Assembly (NCBI RefSeq): GCF_028453695.1
Contig: NC_135773.1
Coordinates: forward strand, 9,052,001-9,116,000
Reading direction: 5' to 3'
DNA from: Augochlora pura
Lineage: Eukaryota > Arthropoda > Insecta > Hymenoptera > Halictidae
DNA length: 64,000 bases
In this document: piece by piece, positions 46,962-60,374 of the stretch
Layout: each line of letters opens with the position of its first letter
Position numbering within the stretch: position 1 is the first letter of the stretch
Made by a program: the position numbers and the translations under genes
The notes under the pieces: model-generated
The model's input: the letters and a program-made list of their open reading frames with translations, nothing else
Database searches by the model: none
What the model was told of the DNA's origin: nothing

Positions 46962-47454
46962 TTTTATGCGAACGAAGGAAAGGGTGTCGTCAACGAAAGT
47001 CAACCATTTGTAAACAAAATTTCGTAATCGGTGTCCTTGACAATGGCAGTCGCCTCGAACCCGAAGGGTTGCGATTGGAATGTTTCGGTAAATCGTAAAT
47101 TTAAAGAATGTAATAAAGATAGCAGTGTAAAGTATTATAGAAGTTTGTAATTAGATATTACTTTACTTTAGAGAATAATTTTAGTAACTATAATGCTAGA
47201 CACATATGTACTTCTCTTACGGAACTATTTTCCTAGTTATACAGGAAAAAGAATATTCAGTAGTACAATATACGAAAGTAGAATATTTTATTTGTTAGCA
47301 AAACTGGCTATTTGTAAGCAAAAACGGAAAAATGGCGCATTATTTAATACTGTAATGTTACAAAGGTTTATCACATAAAAATATCACACCAATTTCTAAC
47401 AGAATGAACATCTATCAAAACTATTTAAAAGTATGGAAGTGTAGTATTTTTTAA
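46962..47454. other. Intergenic between TRAIP 3' end and ZMYND10 5' end
   Basis: Holds the ZMYND10 promoter and TRAIP 3' UTR. A short plus-strand frame from an ATG at 47043 ends in a donor-like GTAAAT, 82 bases from and divergent to the ZMYND10 start; no second exon is apparent. Confidence 0.4.
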
Positions 47455-48889
47455 TTAAGTTAAATCAATTACATTATGATTCTCAGTGCTTGAATGTTTT
47501 CTTATATTTGCATCTTCTTTTTTCTTTTTTGGTATAGTAAATTCACTCAGTTCTCTTTCTTTCCGTTTACTGGGTAAAATACTTTGACGCGACTTATCTG
47601 GATTTTTCTTTTTATCTTTAATCACTGCCTCAACCGGTTTTGTTATTACTTCATCATTATCATTCTTATCATCATTATTCTCTTCAATATTAATTCCTTG
47701 AAAGTCTGGTATGTTATCAGACTCGTTAATACCTAATATTTTTTCTAATTCTTCAACTCGTTTCTGCAAAGCCATATTTCTGCTTTCTGAAAATGCCAAT
47801 TTTTCTTCTAATTCCCTACAAAAATATTTATACATTACAGCATTACATGTTATATGTAATTTATTTTATTTTATGTAATTTATTTGCTTGTTATTAAAAA
47901 GTATTGGTACTAATGTCTAAGGTGTGCATATGATTATATATCTTACATTCGTTTTGATCGTTCTCCCTGTAAAGATTCATATTTTGAATTAGCCTTGGCA
48001 ACATCTTCTTGACACTTCTTAAGTGTCATACATAGCTTTTTACGTTTATTGATGCTCTCAGCAAATTCTCTACAGATTATATGAATATAATTTACAATAT
48101 TATGGATGTGAAAATATAGTAATTTAATTATTGTTTATTACTTACTTCTTTAGAACAGAAATATATCTGATAAGAGTATCAGGGTCTTTAGTGTTCCCAA
48201 CCATTCGCATAACATCACCAACAGGAGCATTAAATAATATTTCCAATCTGAAATATACATAAAAGAAGCAAAATAAAATTCACAGTGTTACAATAAATAA
48301 TAATTACATACGGCTTTAGTTCATCCACTTTACACTTCATTTGTATAAGTTCTTTCTTCACAATGCTACAGCTTTCATGTTGCATTTCTAATTGATACAA
48401 GGTTGAACTTTGTTTCCTAAGCTCACTTTCTACTTTTCGAACTTCTCTTTTTAGTCCATCATTTTGCTTATCTAAAGTAATATTTTTGGAAGTATAATAT
48501 TGTATATCTTTTTCCTTCAATCGAATTTTAAACTCTAAATTTTGTATTTTTTCTTTCAAGCTGCAAGAATCCTCTTCTGCACCCTGACTGCTGGAAAGTG
48601 TCAAGTGCAACCTATGTATTTTTTGACGGGTGACTTTATCTCTACATTGCGGACAACTTTTTGATCTGCAAATAAAATAGTATATCTATATAAATATGCA
48701 TAATAAAGTGAAAGTACTTTGTACTCCATAACGTTGGTTCATGTTTTCCTATTACATCCACAAAATGATTTACCGTTCAAGCCATTGTCCTAAACAATGG
48801 TAATGGAACACATGACCACATTCAGTGTGATAAATGTTATCACAATCCATGAGATTATCCTTGCAAATTGAACATATAGCAATAGTCAT
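47455..48889 (-). CDS. TRAIP: TRAF-interacting protein homologue, RING E3 ubiquitin ligase (TRAIP / no poles)
   Basis: RING-type E3 that acts in the nucleus in replication-stress and DNA-damage responses (nopo in flies). Five minus-strand exons, 48889-48774, 48665-48312, 48247-48146, 48069-47947 and 47815-47455, give 351 aa in phase. The RING finger is at residues ~5-50: CSICKDNL, YHTECGHVFHYHCLGQWLER and SKSCPQC. A long coiled coil follows (about 70-230; KEKIQNLEFKIRLKEKDIQ). NAPVGDVMRMVGNTKD aligns with the mid-region of TRAIP. The tail is basic (PSKRKERELSEF, IPKKKKEDAN) and ends VIDLT, a classic SUMO-interaction motif. It lies upstream of ZMYND10 on the same strand. Confidence 0.9.
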
Positions 48890-51245
48890 GTTGATGTTAA
48901 AATTTTTTAAATTGAGGATTCTTAATCTTACTGTTTACATTGATAATGAACCTATTATTTCTTGGACGAGTTTGTTAGTAATGTTAATTGATCAATCCTC
49001 TTACTTTATAAATTTATAGATTTACTTTTGAACAACTCTGACGAAATCTTTTCATTTCACTGAGAAAAGATCTACTGCCTCAGATCTACCATGAAAAATA
49101 CGACTTATTTGTGTTGAATGTTGTTGATACATGACACATACAGTCGCGTTCAAAATTTAGGGACACCTGAATTCCCTAAATATGTATATCTATGAAATCT
49201 AAATTTATTATTTTTGCAAAACAACAACCATACCAATTTTATATGTACAATTATAATATACGAATCTATATATAATTTACTCATTTATAAAGCATTAAAT
49301 AATTGTAACAGCATTTATTTGCTGTCGCAAAATAAATACAGTCCTACATATGCAAATTTTTGCACGTGATTGCATTTCCAGTGCAGCCAATTTAAAATTT
49401 TGATTGCAAGACTGAATGCATATTTCTTTGAATTGAATAAATATTTACTTATTTGAAATTTCTTCAATTTCTTATTTCTTTAAAGCAATAAACGGGTGAT
49501 GCAGGCAAGCAATGAAGGTGGTATGTTCGTACGAATGGAAAAACTATTAAAAATATCACAATTTAAAAGATATTAACAATCGTTAATTTCACGAAATACT
49601 CGTACAATGTTAATTTCTGTATCATTATGTACATATTAAACAACCGATTGACAGAATTCCTGAATTGGCTATTGAGAATATCTTCAGCAGTGTATTTCCA
49701 GGTGTGCGCTAGGGATTTTTCCTAGGTTTCGTGTTTAGTTGTCGGTCAGTATTGTAGTCCAACAATCGATTTGGCCAGCAATTTCAGCTGTCCGAAACTT
49801 CGCGAAAGAGAACTAGTTACCAGTGGTACCTTCTAGAAAGAACATCTCGTAGAAACACTAGCCAACAATATCGGAAAATCGCCGGTATACATGTGAATGC
49901 GTGAATATTATCATTAAGTTCCTTCCAATTCCTGTCAAAAATAAATATCAGATTGTGGTACGTTCGTAAACATCGTCTACACAAAGTAATTAAGGAGTCT
50001 TGTTTTCCAAGGTGGGTGTCCATGTCGGCTCAAACATATATATACTTGGCATGCTCGCAATAAAATACAAATTTATAATCATTTTCGGTCTCTTATTTTA
50101 TGATTATCGTTCTACTTTACATCGTTTCGCGCAATCATACGCATCTATGATACTGTGCAAATTCTATTCAAGAGTATGTAGAAAACATTCAACGTATGCG
50201 TAACGTTGGTTATTCGTTGGCTACACGATACTTGAGTGGCAATTAATCTAGTGGTGATTATCGATCGTGAAAACAATTCTATGAATATTCTATGATAAGG
50301 ATCAGATATGTTCTTCGAATGATCGATATTCTAGAAACATCAAATTAAGATCCTATTATCCGGTGCCATTAGGATTATTTAATTTTACAGTAATGAAAAA
50401 ACGATGATGTCTGAAGCAATATTAGTTTGAAATTCCAGGTTTTTATACAGTGATCGCAAATATTTATCAGCTTATAGTTTTATTGTCATTAATATTCCGC
50501 AAAAAAAGTTTACCGGTTTCGCGCTTAATTTTAACCACATGACTTACCGGCCGAATTGTTACGAAGTTCGACGAACCTTGCCGAAGTCCGCCGGCGATAC
50601 CTAAAACTGCTGCCACTCCTGAGTTTTTGCAAATTAAAAATGTTAATTAGACAGGTTGGAAAGTGTTTTGCGCGATTTAAATTCTCTTTTGAGTAGATAC
50701 TCAAGTCTGTATATTATATACATATATGAAGAACGTTTGATCAAAATACTCTTGTTTAATGATTTTGTGTTGTTTTGTGTTGTACGTCAACTTTATCAGT
50801 TTCGGGAAGATATACGTTCTTCAGGTAAACTGTTTGGTTATGTTTAAAGTTGAATTATTACCCGCTCTGCTAATTTATGTAATGTAACAGAAATGAATAA
50901 ACAATATAAAGTTATTATTGTAAAACGTGAAGTATTAAGGATTATATATAACATTACTATAAAAGTTGCATACGCTATTTGATTAAATTACTCAATGGCA
51001 GTAGTAATTGCGTCCCCGTTGATAACTTTGAGTATTTAATAGAAGTTAATAGTGTCTTTTACGATCATCAATTTACTCCTCTGGATATCTCAGTACTAAT
51101 TTACTATATACAGTATTAAAAAGAAATTGTTCAATATCTTACAAAGAAAACTATTTATGGTTGACTTTCCTAACTATGTTTACTAAGGTTTTTTTTACTC
51201 AATATTGTGTGTTTTGTACAGCACGCAAGTATTGAATGGTTCTTT
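48890..51245. other. Intergenic, no gene seen
   Basis: The TRAIP promoter is at its left edge. A solo Tc1/mariner-type terminal repeat is likely at ~49140-49170 (ACAGTCGCGTTCAAAATTT). The rest is AT-rich; frames of 60-68 aa are not convincing. Confidence 0.45.
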
Positions 51246-51412
51246 TTAACACATTCGCATCGAGCTATTTTTCCTTAAATTTTCATATAAATCGGGCCAT
51301 TTTAGCAATGTGAAGATATTTTAACATTTAGGTAAATGAGAATTCTCGTTTCCCGACGACAACGTTTTCTTTTTAAAACGAGAATTCTCGTTTCCCAATG
51401 CGAATGGGTTAA
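51246..51412. mobile_element. Small TTAA-flanked MITE
   Basis: A 167-base element with TTAA at both ends and terminal repeats TTAACACATTCGCATCG on the left and, reverse-complemented, TTAACCCATTCGCATTG on the right. Inside, GAGAATTCTCGTTTCCC occurs twice as a direct repeat. It belongs to the same TTAA-target class as the element at 4682 but has a different terminal sequence. Confidence 0.7.
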
Positions 51413-54400
51413 TGTAACGTTAAAAAACTGTTTGCAGCATAATCTAAATTGCTTTCATGTAAGTAACCATTATTTTCTATTTTACCACTTTACTTTATCT
51501 CTTTGTTATCTTATTTCAACGGCTCCTTTTTTAATTGCTTCTTATTGACGTGAAAGTAACAGAAAAAGTTATACCAAATTAGTGAAGAATTAATTTCTGA
51601 CGAAAGAACAAGACATAATAAGTTCCTTTGATTGTATTGTAATATAAATAATAATATAAACAATAATCAATAATTACATATGACATATCAATTTGTATGA
51701 CTAAAATGATGAGTCGAGTGAAAGAAATGTATTGTCAGAGTCGGAGAGGAATTTCCTTTTCGCCGAGTTCACCGGTCATCCTGTTCATCCAAATTTTCGA
51801 ACCCTTCTGGATGTAATCGTGATTGCGCGAGGACCGTGCCCTTTTCTAATCACGCAAATTAGTCGCGGAGTTGAGGCGATAAGGAGGTGCGAGCGACAGA
51901 CAGTTGGGGGACACGTTGCACGTCATTTAACCGAGGGGGAGGGATGGAAAACGTTTATGGTCGCGGTTGCGTAACGGTGTGTGTTTTTGGTCGCGAAAAC
52001 TGTTCGAAAAATGATCGTTTTATCTCGGCCGAGTGCTCTAACGAACCGACTTAATTTTAGCCGATGACGCGGTCATTATTTTCCCCGTCAACCACGCGTT
52101 CGCGATTTTTACCTCGGCCCGTCACGGTCGTTCCTCTTCGATCTCTATTGTTCAGGAAATCGGATCGCCGGCAAGACCTTCGTCTCCGTTCCATCGATTT
52201 TCTCTCCATCGTCGAATCCTTCTTTTCCATGGCCTTCCTCTCCGGAGCAAAAGACCGGGGCCGCGTGCGCGACGCGTGCCAATTTCCTTCGTTATCCTCT
52301 CAGCTTGTTATTAGCTAACACTGACACGTGATGATAACGTGACGATAACGTCTCCCGACCCCCTCGCCCTCGCCCCGCAAGATCTCGTCTGAGTAATTCT
52401 CCTTTTACCCCACCTTCCACTTCATCTATCCGCCGTAATCGGCGAATTGTTTTCATTTATATTTTACGAGCCGAAAACTCGACTTAATTAGGCTATCCGA
52501 GCGCCGTTCGACGCGCTCCGGTCGAACAATTACGCGTTAATTACCACCCTCGGACTCCTCCTTAACAACGACAAAAACTGAGGAACGTCACCGCGGATTT
52601 CTCGCGGTTCTTTTTCATCGCGTTCCGCCGAGTGTTCTTTCCGGTGCGTTTCGCAACCGACACGCGCGAGAATTTCAACAAACACTCGTGGTTTCGTTCC
52701 CATTTTCGGTACAGATTATTCAATAAAATAAATAGCGATGGCGATTGTGCCGCCGATAATGTCGCGATTTCTCCAGAAGCCCGGCCGAATCCGAGATTGT
52801 CGGGACCCGGTCGCGATAACGATTTATTCGGCGAGAAAGTAAATATTTTTTCCGCGTTGTCACCCGCGCGGTTACGGTCGTTTCGGGGCTCGAAATTTAT
52901 CGCGTTCGTCGTCTTCGGACTATTTCGTTTGTCAGGCATGTTTCATCCCTCGCTATATTTTGCTCATAGTCGCGAAGATTAAAGCTGTCTCGTCTTCGTT
53001 AATTTCCAGCTCACATTTACTTTAATTAGCAGATGCTCGACATTTTTCCCGAGGATCAATGAATAGTTTAACTTCCGTTTCTCGTATGCAATAAAATGAG
53101 GTACGCACTATTTTAATCGAAAACTTTTTCCTACGAGAGAGTAGAGCAGAATTTGTTTTGTCTTCGAACAAAGAAATCGAAAAGATTAAGCATCAGTGTA
53201 TTAGGCTGATTAACTCACGTACTTTAAAATAGAAAGTTAAAGTTGATTTAGTGACTCCAAAGCACCACTAAAAATTGTCTTATTGAATTTCAAAATAATT
53301 TTAATAATATTACCAAATTTATTGGCATTTGAAAAACTGTTAACAGAGTAACTGTTGCACAAGTCACAAAATTCAATTTCAAGTATAAAATGACTTTGGA
53401 TTTCGATTTAAAATGGCTCCAACTGCGAAGCATCAATACGTTTGTCTTCCGAACAAAGAGTCTGTACATCATTCCAGTAGACGAGAACGCTTTGAATATT
53501 CTCATTTCTAAGCAAGCAATCTCCAAAGTGAATTATTTTATTATTTTTAAATTGATTAAATTTGTATTTCCATCGCACGGGTTCTCCCGATTTCTTCGAT
53601 TTAACACCAAGAGGCGAATTCAATTAAAAACCAAGGACAGATAACGATTAAACCATATGCTTGTAAGCTTCCAGCATACATTTCCAGACGAATTAGATTG
53701 TATTTCGTGTCTAGGGTATTGCAACACAACTGCATATTAATTCGCTTGCAACTGCGGCACTGTTTCTCTAGGAACGGAGCACGAACGTAGTTTGATACGA
53801 GTTGATTGAATTAATAAGAAGTTCCTAGGACGGATGATACCGATAAGGCCGACAACGGAATCCTTGATGCGTAACCCGCATAACGTAACGAAAATATTGA
53901 GACACCTTTTGAAACGGAACATTACTTTTTTCAAATCTGGATTAAACGATATGAATTTTTTTTAGACAATAGAGCGACCAATCTACGATGCCATAACAGA
54001 ATGCTCTTTTAAATTCTGCTATTACTTAGAATCACGGAAGAAAATAAAAAGCTCATGTTTTTAATAGAAAATAGATTTAAGAAAATAGTTTATTTATTGT
54101 TTCGTAGACTAGAGCGTCTATTTAAGTTTAGTACATTTCTAAAAAAAAGTTATAGCACTTTAAAAGGTATCTGAAGGTTACTGGGAGTGACTGTAGTTCT
54201 TTCCGTAACATCGGATGACCAAGCTAGGAAGACAACGCGGGGGAAAAAAATTGTCGAAGTAATTTGTCTTTTTCAAGAGTTTCTTAAGAGAAGAAGGCAA
54301 CGAATGGACTTCGGTTTCTCTGTCCTAATCTTCGGACCGAAATAGATCGAACCACAAAGCGTGGCAAAAATCAAACACCGAACAATACTGCCGTGCGCGA

Positions 54401-56499
54401 TCTTGTTTGTCTCGAGGAGAAGGACGTGTCGTACACGGTTTAAGCTGGCCTTAAATATTTACCTGGACGATACGCAATCGTAGAACGATTGGTGGTTTCT
54501 ATTTCGCGGTGTTAGATATCCCGAAATTTCGTTTGTCGTGCGTTCGTTCCGGACCGCGCGCCTTCGCGCCGTTCTATTGGGCGTTATGTAATTGCGGCCA
54601 TTAATTACTATCCGCCTCGACTTTGATCGGTTGAAACAAATACGGCAAAAGTAGAGAAAACGCAACGAATTCGAAACTTGCAAAAAGCTGCTGGTGAAAT
54701 GTTTTTCGGGATAGGTGGTTGAGCTTGAGCAGGAAACTATTATTCATCCTAAAATCGGTCCTAGACCCAAACATAACGAGTTAAATATCGTGTTCCTCGT
54801 TACAACAAAAGAATCCGGTATAGCTCGCTGTCGAACTGCCAATAGTTTCGCGACCGTTGACGCACATATATACGCTTTTTGAGCTCTGAAACCGGAAGCC
54901 GATGACGCATCGTTATGTCTCTTAAAGTCCATAGCTGGATAAATGTCGCTGGCAAAATGTGATTCACGGTGCCTCCAATTATAGTCAAAATACGAGTATT
55001 CTGTTATAGAGAGAACTAGATAGCGTATGAGCTTTTGAATAAAAAGGAATTAAGTAGCAGCAACGTGGTTTGTTGGAGATTATTTGAATTGAGAAGTTTC
55101 ACGAAATCGAAATCTCGATACAGGCTTCGTCGCTCGAGAACGTTGATCGACAACAAAGTTCTGGCAGTTGCACTTTGGCCATCGAAAGATCAAAATATTT
55201 ACACACTTATCGCTGCACCCCCATGGGGCACGTAAGTTGTGAATATGTTATACGTGTACTAAGTATTTGTTTTCTTTAAAATAATAGCTCATATATCGAT
55301 GGATCATTCATTAAATACATTTGAAAAAGCTATAGGAAGTTATTATGATCTTTTAAATTTACTTCCAAGTTAATTATATTGAACCAGTACATATTATAAC
55401 ATATATATTATAATCAAAGTAATGTCGATTTTATGAAAGAAAATTGAATTTTTATTTCGTTGATAGGCTTTACTGTAGGTGTTTTTGCTTATTGCTTCTA
55501 CTATACATATATTAAGTTCTCAAGTTTTTTTATTTGCAACTATAAAATATTTTATACAAGAAATATGTGCAAAACACGCTATATCTAATTTCAATGTAAA
55601 AATTAATATCAAATTTAATCACTTATAAGCAATATGTACATGTCATATTCATTCGTTCATAAACAATACGTAAGTATCATATTCATAAATAATATAGTTT
55701 AGTGATAATCTAATAGATTCTGCATCTCTATTGTGGTCACAAATTCAGTTAAGAGTTGAACGAAAATCAGCGGTGGATTTCGAAAGTAGAGATTTCATCC
55801 TTCAAAAAGATTCAATTATTTGTCCAGAATTACGGACTAATTACCGAAGATTGACAATTTAGCGTTCGCATACTTTCGCGAACCACCGCGTGTTCGTAAA
55901 TGATCATGTCTTCACTTCCCCGTCTATTGTATCAGCCAAAATCATCTTAAATGAAAAATCAACAATGAATAGTTAAATTAGATGCACCGATTCGACTGGA
56001 TAATTTTACGAAAATTAGAACAGCAAACACATCGTCAAATTTTCGAAAATCGTAGCCAGTATCAATATGCTAGTCAATGTATTAATGCTAAGTTTACGGA
56101 AGCCGTAGAAATGGCAGACCACTAATTTTTTAATTCGCGTTATTCAGATTGCAAAGATACATTCATAAGTTATTTAATCAAATCAAGTGTTGCAATATTA
56201 CAATACTAAACCATTCTGGAAGGGGATTTTTAAAGTGCTAAATACACTTTCCTCAAAGAACTAAATTCTACGTCAAACGCTTGCACGATGGAAAGAATGA
56301 GTCAGTATATTTTAATTTTCTCTTAGATGCGTCATAGAACTGTATGAATGCAATTTCTAAAATGAGATGTACATTCCGATGTTGTCTATACGTCGACATT
56401 CGTCCTAAATATTAAATAATAAACATTACAATAACAATCGTTAAAAATCAGAATAAATGACTTAACGTTATTATAATGAGCTAACATAAAGCAGCCACT
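51413..56499. other. Gene-poor region with a CpG-rich island at 51720-52985
   Basis: No gene could be supported. A 1.2-kb island is rich in GC and CpG and carries overlapping frames on both strands (up to 125 aa), which look compositional. The remainder is AT-rich. A second milder GC patch lies at ~54200-54620. Regulatory sequence for Tps1 or another gene could be here. Confidence 0.45.
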
Positions 56500-57833
56500 T
56501 TTAGTGCTCCGTAAATTTAGCGTTAACGCGACCTTTTTTTCCCGCGTGTCTCTTCCTCATTCGGCGGCGTCACTGAAAGAAAGTGAAAAATACGGTGCAG
56601 CTCGGCAGACAGCCAGTCGCCGGAAGCGCGAAGCGTGGTAGACCGGTGACGGTACCGGCCGGTGATTGGTCATTGGCGAAGGTGTCTCGCGAAGAACGAA
56701 AGTGCGAAAACGCTACCATCGCGATCCGGATTAGACCGTGGCGCAGCCGAAGTCGCTTAGTGATCTATCCGTCGTCGGTGCGGTATTGACAGTGGTAACG
56801 TCGCGGTGGAACGTGTACGGCTCTCTGCTGGTCGACGTCGACAACGACATCGTGTTCGTACGTGCGTTTGTCGTCCCATTAGCAGCGGCGCGCGTTATCC
56901 GGGAATTAATAGATAACGGGCCGCCGATAACCCTGATCGTCTGTCACGACACGCGACGACGCTCCGCGACAGGACGACAGAGACCGGCCGAGAATAAGAA
57001 GAGGAGGCGGCGAGGTATGTTTACGTGTGCCGACGGTGGTGCCGGGGCGGTGGTGTGCACGAGGAGGAACCGGTGGGTGGCCAAAAGGTCGCGGCCCCGT
57101 CATTGATACGGTCGCAGAGAGAGCGCACTTTGGACCAATTCCTCGCTACGGCTAACTCGAATAAACTCAGGGCAACGCGGCGTCGTTACTTCAGTGCTAC
57201 TTCGGCCACGCACCGCGGCACACTCACGCGACTTGCGGCTTCATCTTCTTCTTCATCTTCTTCTATTACTACCATCACTGATACCAAAACTGCTACTAGA
57301 CTAATACTATAACCAACACTAGAACGAACATAGAGGCAACGCTAGAGTCAACGCTAAGACTATTACCGCATCCCCATCAGGACCACCCTCTCTCTGTCTT
57401 TTCCCGCTTGTTACTCCTACCTTGCGATCAATCCCGTGCTGACTCGCGATCGGTGACAAGCATCGAGAGAATTGGCACGCGAATCGGCACACATCCGGGC
57501 CACATAATCGTCGGAACAACACACACCGCGGATAGAGACAGTCAGAGTGGACAGAGCATCACGCGACGCTCTCCAATAGAGCAAGAATCGACTAGCGAGA
57601 CCCGACCCGGTTCGCGCGGATTTCTTTTGACTTCGGCTCCGCTTTGCGCACGTGATCGCACGTGACACACGCGACACGGTTAAGCAGACGTTGTTGAACC
57701 GGTGGGCCGCGCGTACAGATCGGACGCCACGGAAAGAGGAAGAGAGGACACGGAATCGAGCGTCACCGCCGCACGCCGGTGGTGGTCACCGTCAATCACG
57801 GACCGACTGATAGACGATTTGAAACTCGCGGAA
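56500..57833 (+). promoter_or_regulatory. Promoter and long 5' leader region of Tps1
   Basis: CpG-rich sequence rising abruptly at about 56510 and running to the trehalose-6-phosphate synthase start. Several upstream ATGs open short frames (for example near 56738 and 57025), and a TTC/TCT-rich tract lies near 57240. It is probably promoter plus 5' UTR, perhaps with UTR introns. The start site cannot be fixed. Confidence 0.5.
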
Positions 57834-57949
57834 ATGTCTACAGAGCCGGGCAGCTTCTCCTCCAACGGGAGCATGATCGTTGTGAGCAACAGGTTGCCGT
57901 TCGTGCTGAAGAGGAACGAGTTGAGCGGCCAGCTGGAACGCAAGGCCAG
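57834..57949 (+). CDS. Tps1: Trehalose-6-phosphate synthase, first coding exon
   Basis: Cytosolic enzyme that makes trehalose-6-phosphate from UDP-glucose and glucose-6-phosphate, the first step in making the main insect blood sugar. Only the first coding exon (38 codons plus two bases) is in the window. It starts MSTEPGSFSSNGS and contains SMIVVSNRLPFVLKR followed by ELSGQLERKA, the conserved N-terminus of insect TPS. In the family SAGGL follows directly, so the donor after AAGGCCAG (GTTAGT at 57950) is well placed. The next exon is not seen before the window ends, so intron 1 exceeds 6 kb. Confidence 0.9.
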
Positions 57950-60374
57950 GTTAGTATGCTCAGCTTGCATATTACAGCCGAATACGCTTTATCGATCCCC
58001 TCACGCCGCCTTTTCCTTGCGCCTCCTGCATTGAATGCTGCCGACTTGTCTAGAACTATACCTGCACAGCCTGAAAAGTAGATAGTTTATGTTGTTTTGT
58101 TGTATTGAAAAGGCTGTATTTATTTAAACCTTCCGTCATTTTTATTATAATGCATGCTTGCATAAAAAAATCGAGTCAATCGTTTCTTAAGAATGAATCT
58201 TCCACAAAAAATGTGGAGTCAGTCATTTGACCGGCAATGGTAGGTTTAGTGCACTCTTGCCGCACCGCCGATATGTTATGCGATTTGTCATTTCTTTCCT
58301 GCGATTTTAGAGAATTACCATTCTGAGACCTTACGAAGTAGGTAATGTTTGAGAATTTGTATATAGGTAATTAATAAGTAAAAGCTTTTTACTTTCTGAT
58401 AGAACATAAATCGAAGTTTCAGTTTTGTTTTATATTTTCTTGAAAGTAGAAATAATATCCACAGTCTAATTATTAGTGACTACGTTAAAGAAGCATGTAA
58501 TTAAAAAAAATGTGAGGTCTAGGTTTTTATTAAATGGCAAAGTTCAATATCGTTTAGGGAGGCTAACACACTTTTACACGAATCTGTTGTTTCTCTGATT
58601 ACCATTTTTCGACAGAGATTTTGCTAATTCGAATTCAACAGATGACAACTCTGGTTCGATCGTAAATCGATTACTGATCTTTGCTTTACAGACGATTATT
58701 TACTTTCTTTTATAATCTGTTTCATGTAGCATCTGCTTGATATCAATTAGCGATCCCTTGTACGATTACGATTGTAGGATTTTTACATGTAAATGTAACA
58801 ATAGTTTGCACATTAAATTATCTGTACTAAACGCTATAGCTTCAACGTTATCTTCTTAATCTAGATTCCTTAAGTTCTATATAATTTTGCTGAACAATTT
58901 GGGTTTTTCTAAATATGACATAATTTTTGCTGTACATTTATAGTTGTTCAAACATCTTTCGACAGTACTGGATGTTTTTAACTTTTTCGTGATATTATTG
59001 TGAACGATGGACCATTCTATTAGAATGTGTTTAACATTAAGCTCAGTGTTACAGCTAATACAAAGTGGTTTATCTGTTTTTAGAGAGTTTGTTAGTTACT
59101 GGAATTTCATCAATTTATGTGTGAATTATCACATTTATTTTCGCGGAGAGTTTTAATTTAGTGTTTGTATAACTCCTTTTGCAAATCACTATTAGAAAGT
59201 TAGAATAGAAGGGATTTTCTTTCCTTGATTATGTTGGGATTGTCGATAGAAATTATATAAATCTTTTCTATCCTCAATTTTCAAAATTTTAATTGCGAGA
59301 AGAACAATGTAAATAGTACATGATTCCATTGAAACTGAAATTGAAAAGTATATTTCATTTTTTATTTTTATTCATTACTCACATTTCCAGTGACTGTTAT
59401 TTACTATTACGAGAGCCTGAAATAAGAGAACCGCATCAACAATGTAGACTGGAATTACGATGTGTATCGGTTATTCAATATTTGCATGACTAATGAAGCA
59501 CAGGCTATTTTCCTGTTTTCTTTTTTTAAATACATTTTGTGTATTCGATTTCTGATATCATTTGGCCGAAAAAGCTTGAGACACTCTGTTAAATATTAGT
59601 CTGTACATATTCAGTAATTGGACATAAATTATTCCGCCGCAACACATTACGAATAACAAGAACCGCAATTAGGTAAACAGACTGTCGGTTTTTCCAACGA
59701 TTTCGTGGCCCTATTCGTTGCAATGGTAGATTTTCAAGTGCATTAGCAAGAGACTCGCGAGATTAACAACGTTGATGACGCTCCTCCATATGAATACTCG
59801 ATTGTCCGATAATTTATGCCGTTGCGTAAACTAGCCGATAGAAATATCAGCGGAGTATGCGTCGGTCGAGACACAGGGAAAAATACACAGGTTAGCGGTT
59901 TCTCACGCACCCGTGTCGCGGTGCTTAATAGTTTGTCATGCGCGATGTGCACCGGATCACCTGGAAAATATTTTCCGAAAGTAATCATTCGCTGATCTCT
60001 GACTTTAAAATTGAAAACTGTGACAAGATTGAAGGAGCACCAAATTATTAAAGGGAGAAATCAAAATGTACTTAGATCTTACATTTTGCAATTGATGTAC
60101 ATCATTTTTATTTTCCATAAAGATCCGCAATCTAGTAATTAAGGTCACGGTTCTATGCTCCATTAGATAATAAAAATTAGTATTTTTTAATAAATTCTCT
60201 AAAAAGTTAGTCACTTCTTCGTTTCCTTCGATCGATTACTCACGGCTGCTCGAAAACGAAGGATCTAAATGATCGAAAATTCATAATCTCTTCATGGTAA
60301 GGAATCGTAGTCCGATCGGCGCTAATGCGAATTTAATTGCGCAATTCAGTGAATTTCCTTCGCTTTTGTGATTA
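57950..60374. other. Tps1 intron 1, left part
   Basis: AT-rich intron without a recognisable gene or RNA. Confidence 0.55.

Noticed and set aside
52562..52982. Overlapping 125-aa and 116-aa frames on opposite strands
   Set aside because: Mutually overlapping frames in a CpG-rich island without recognisable protein features.
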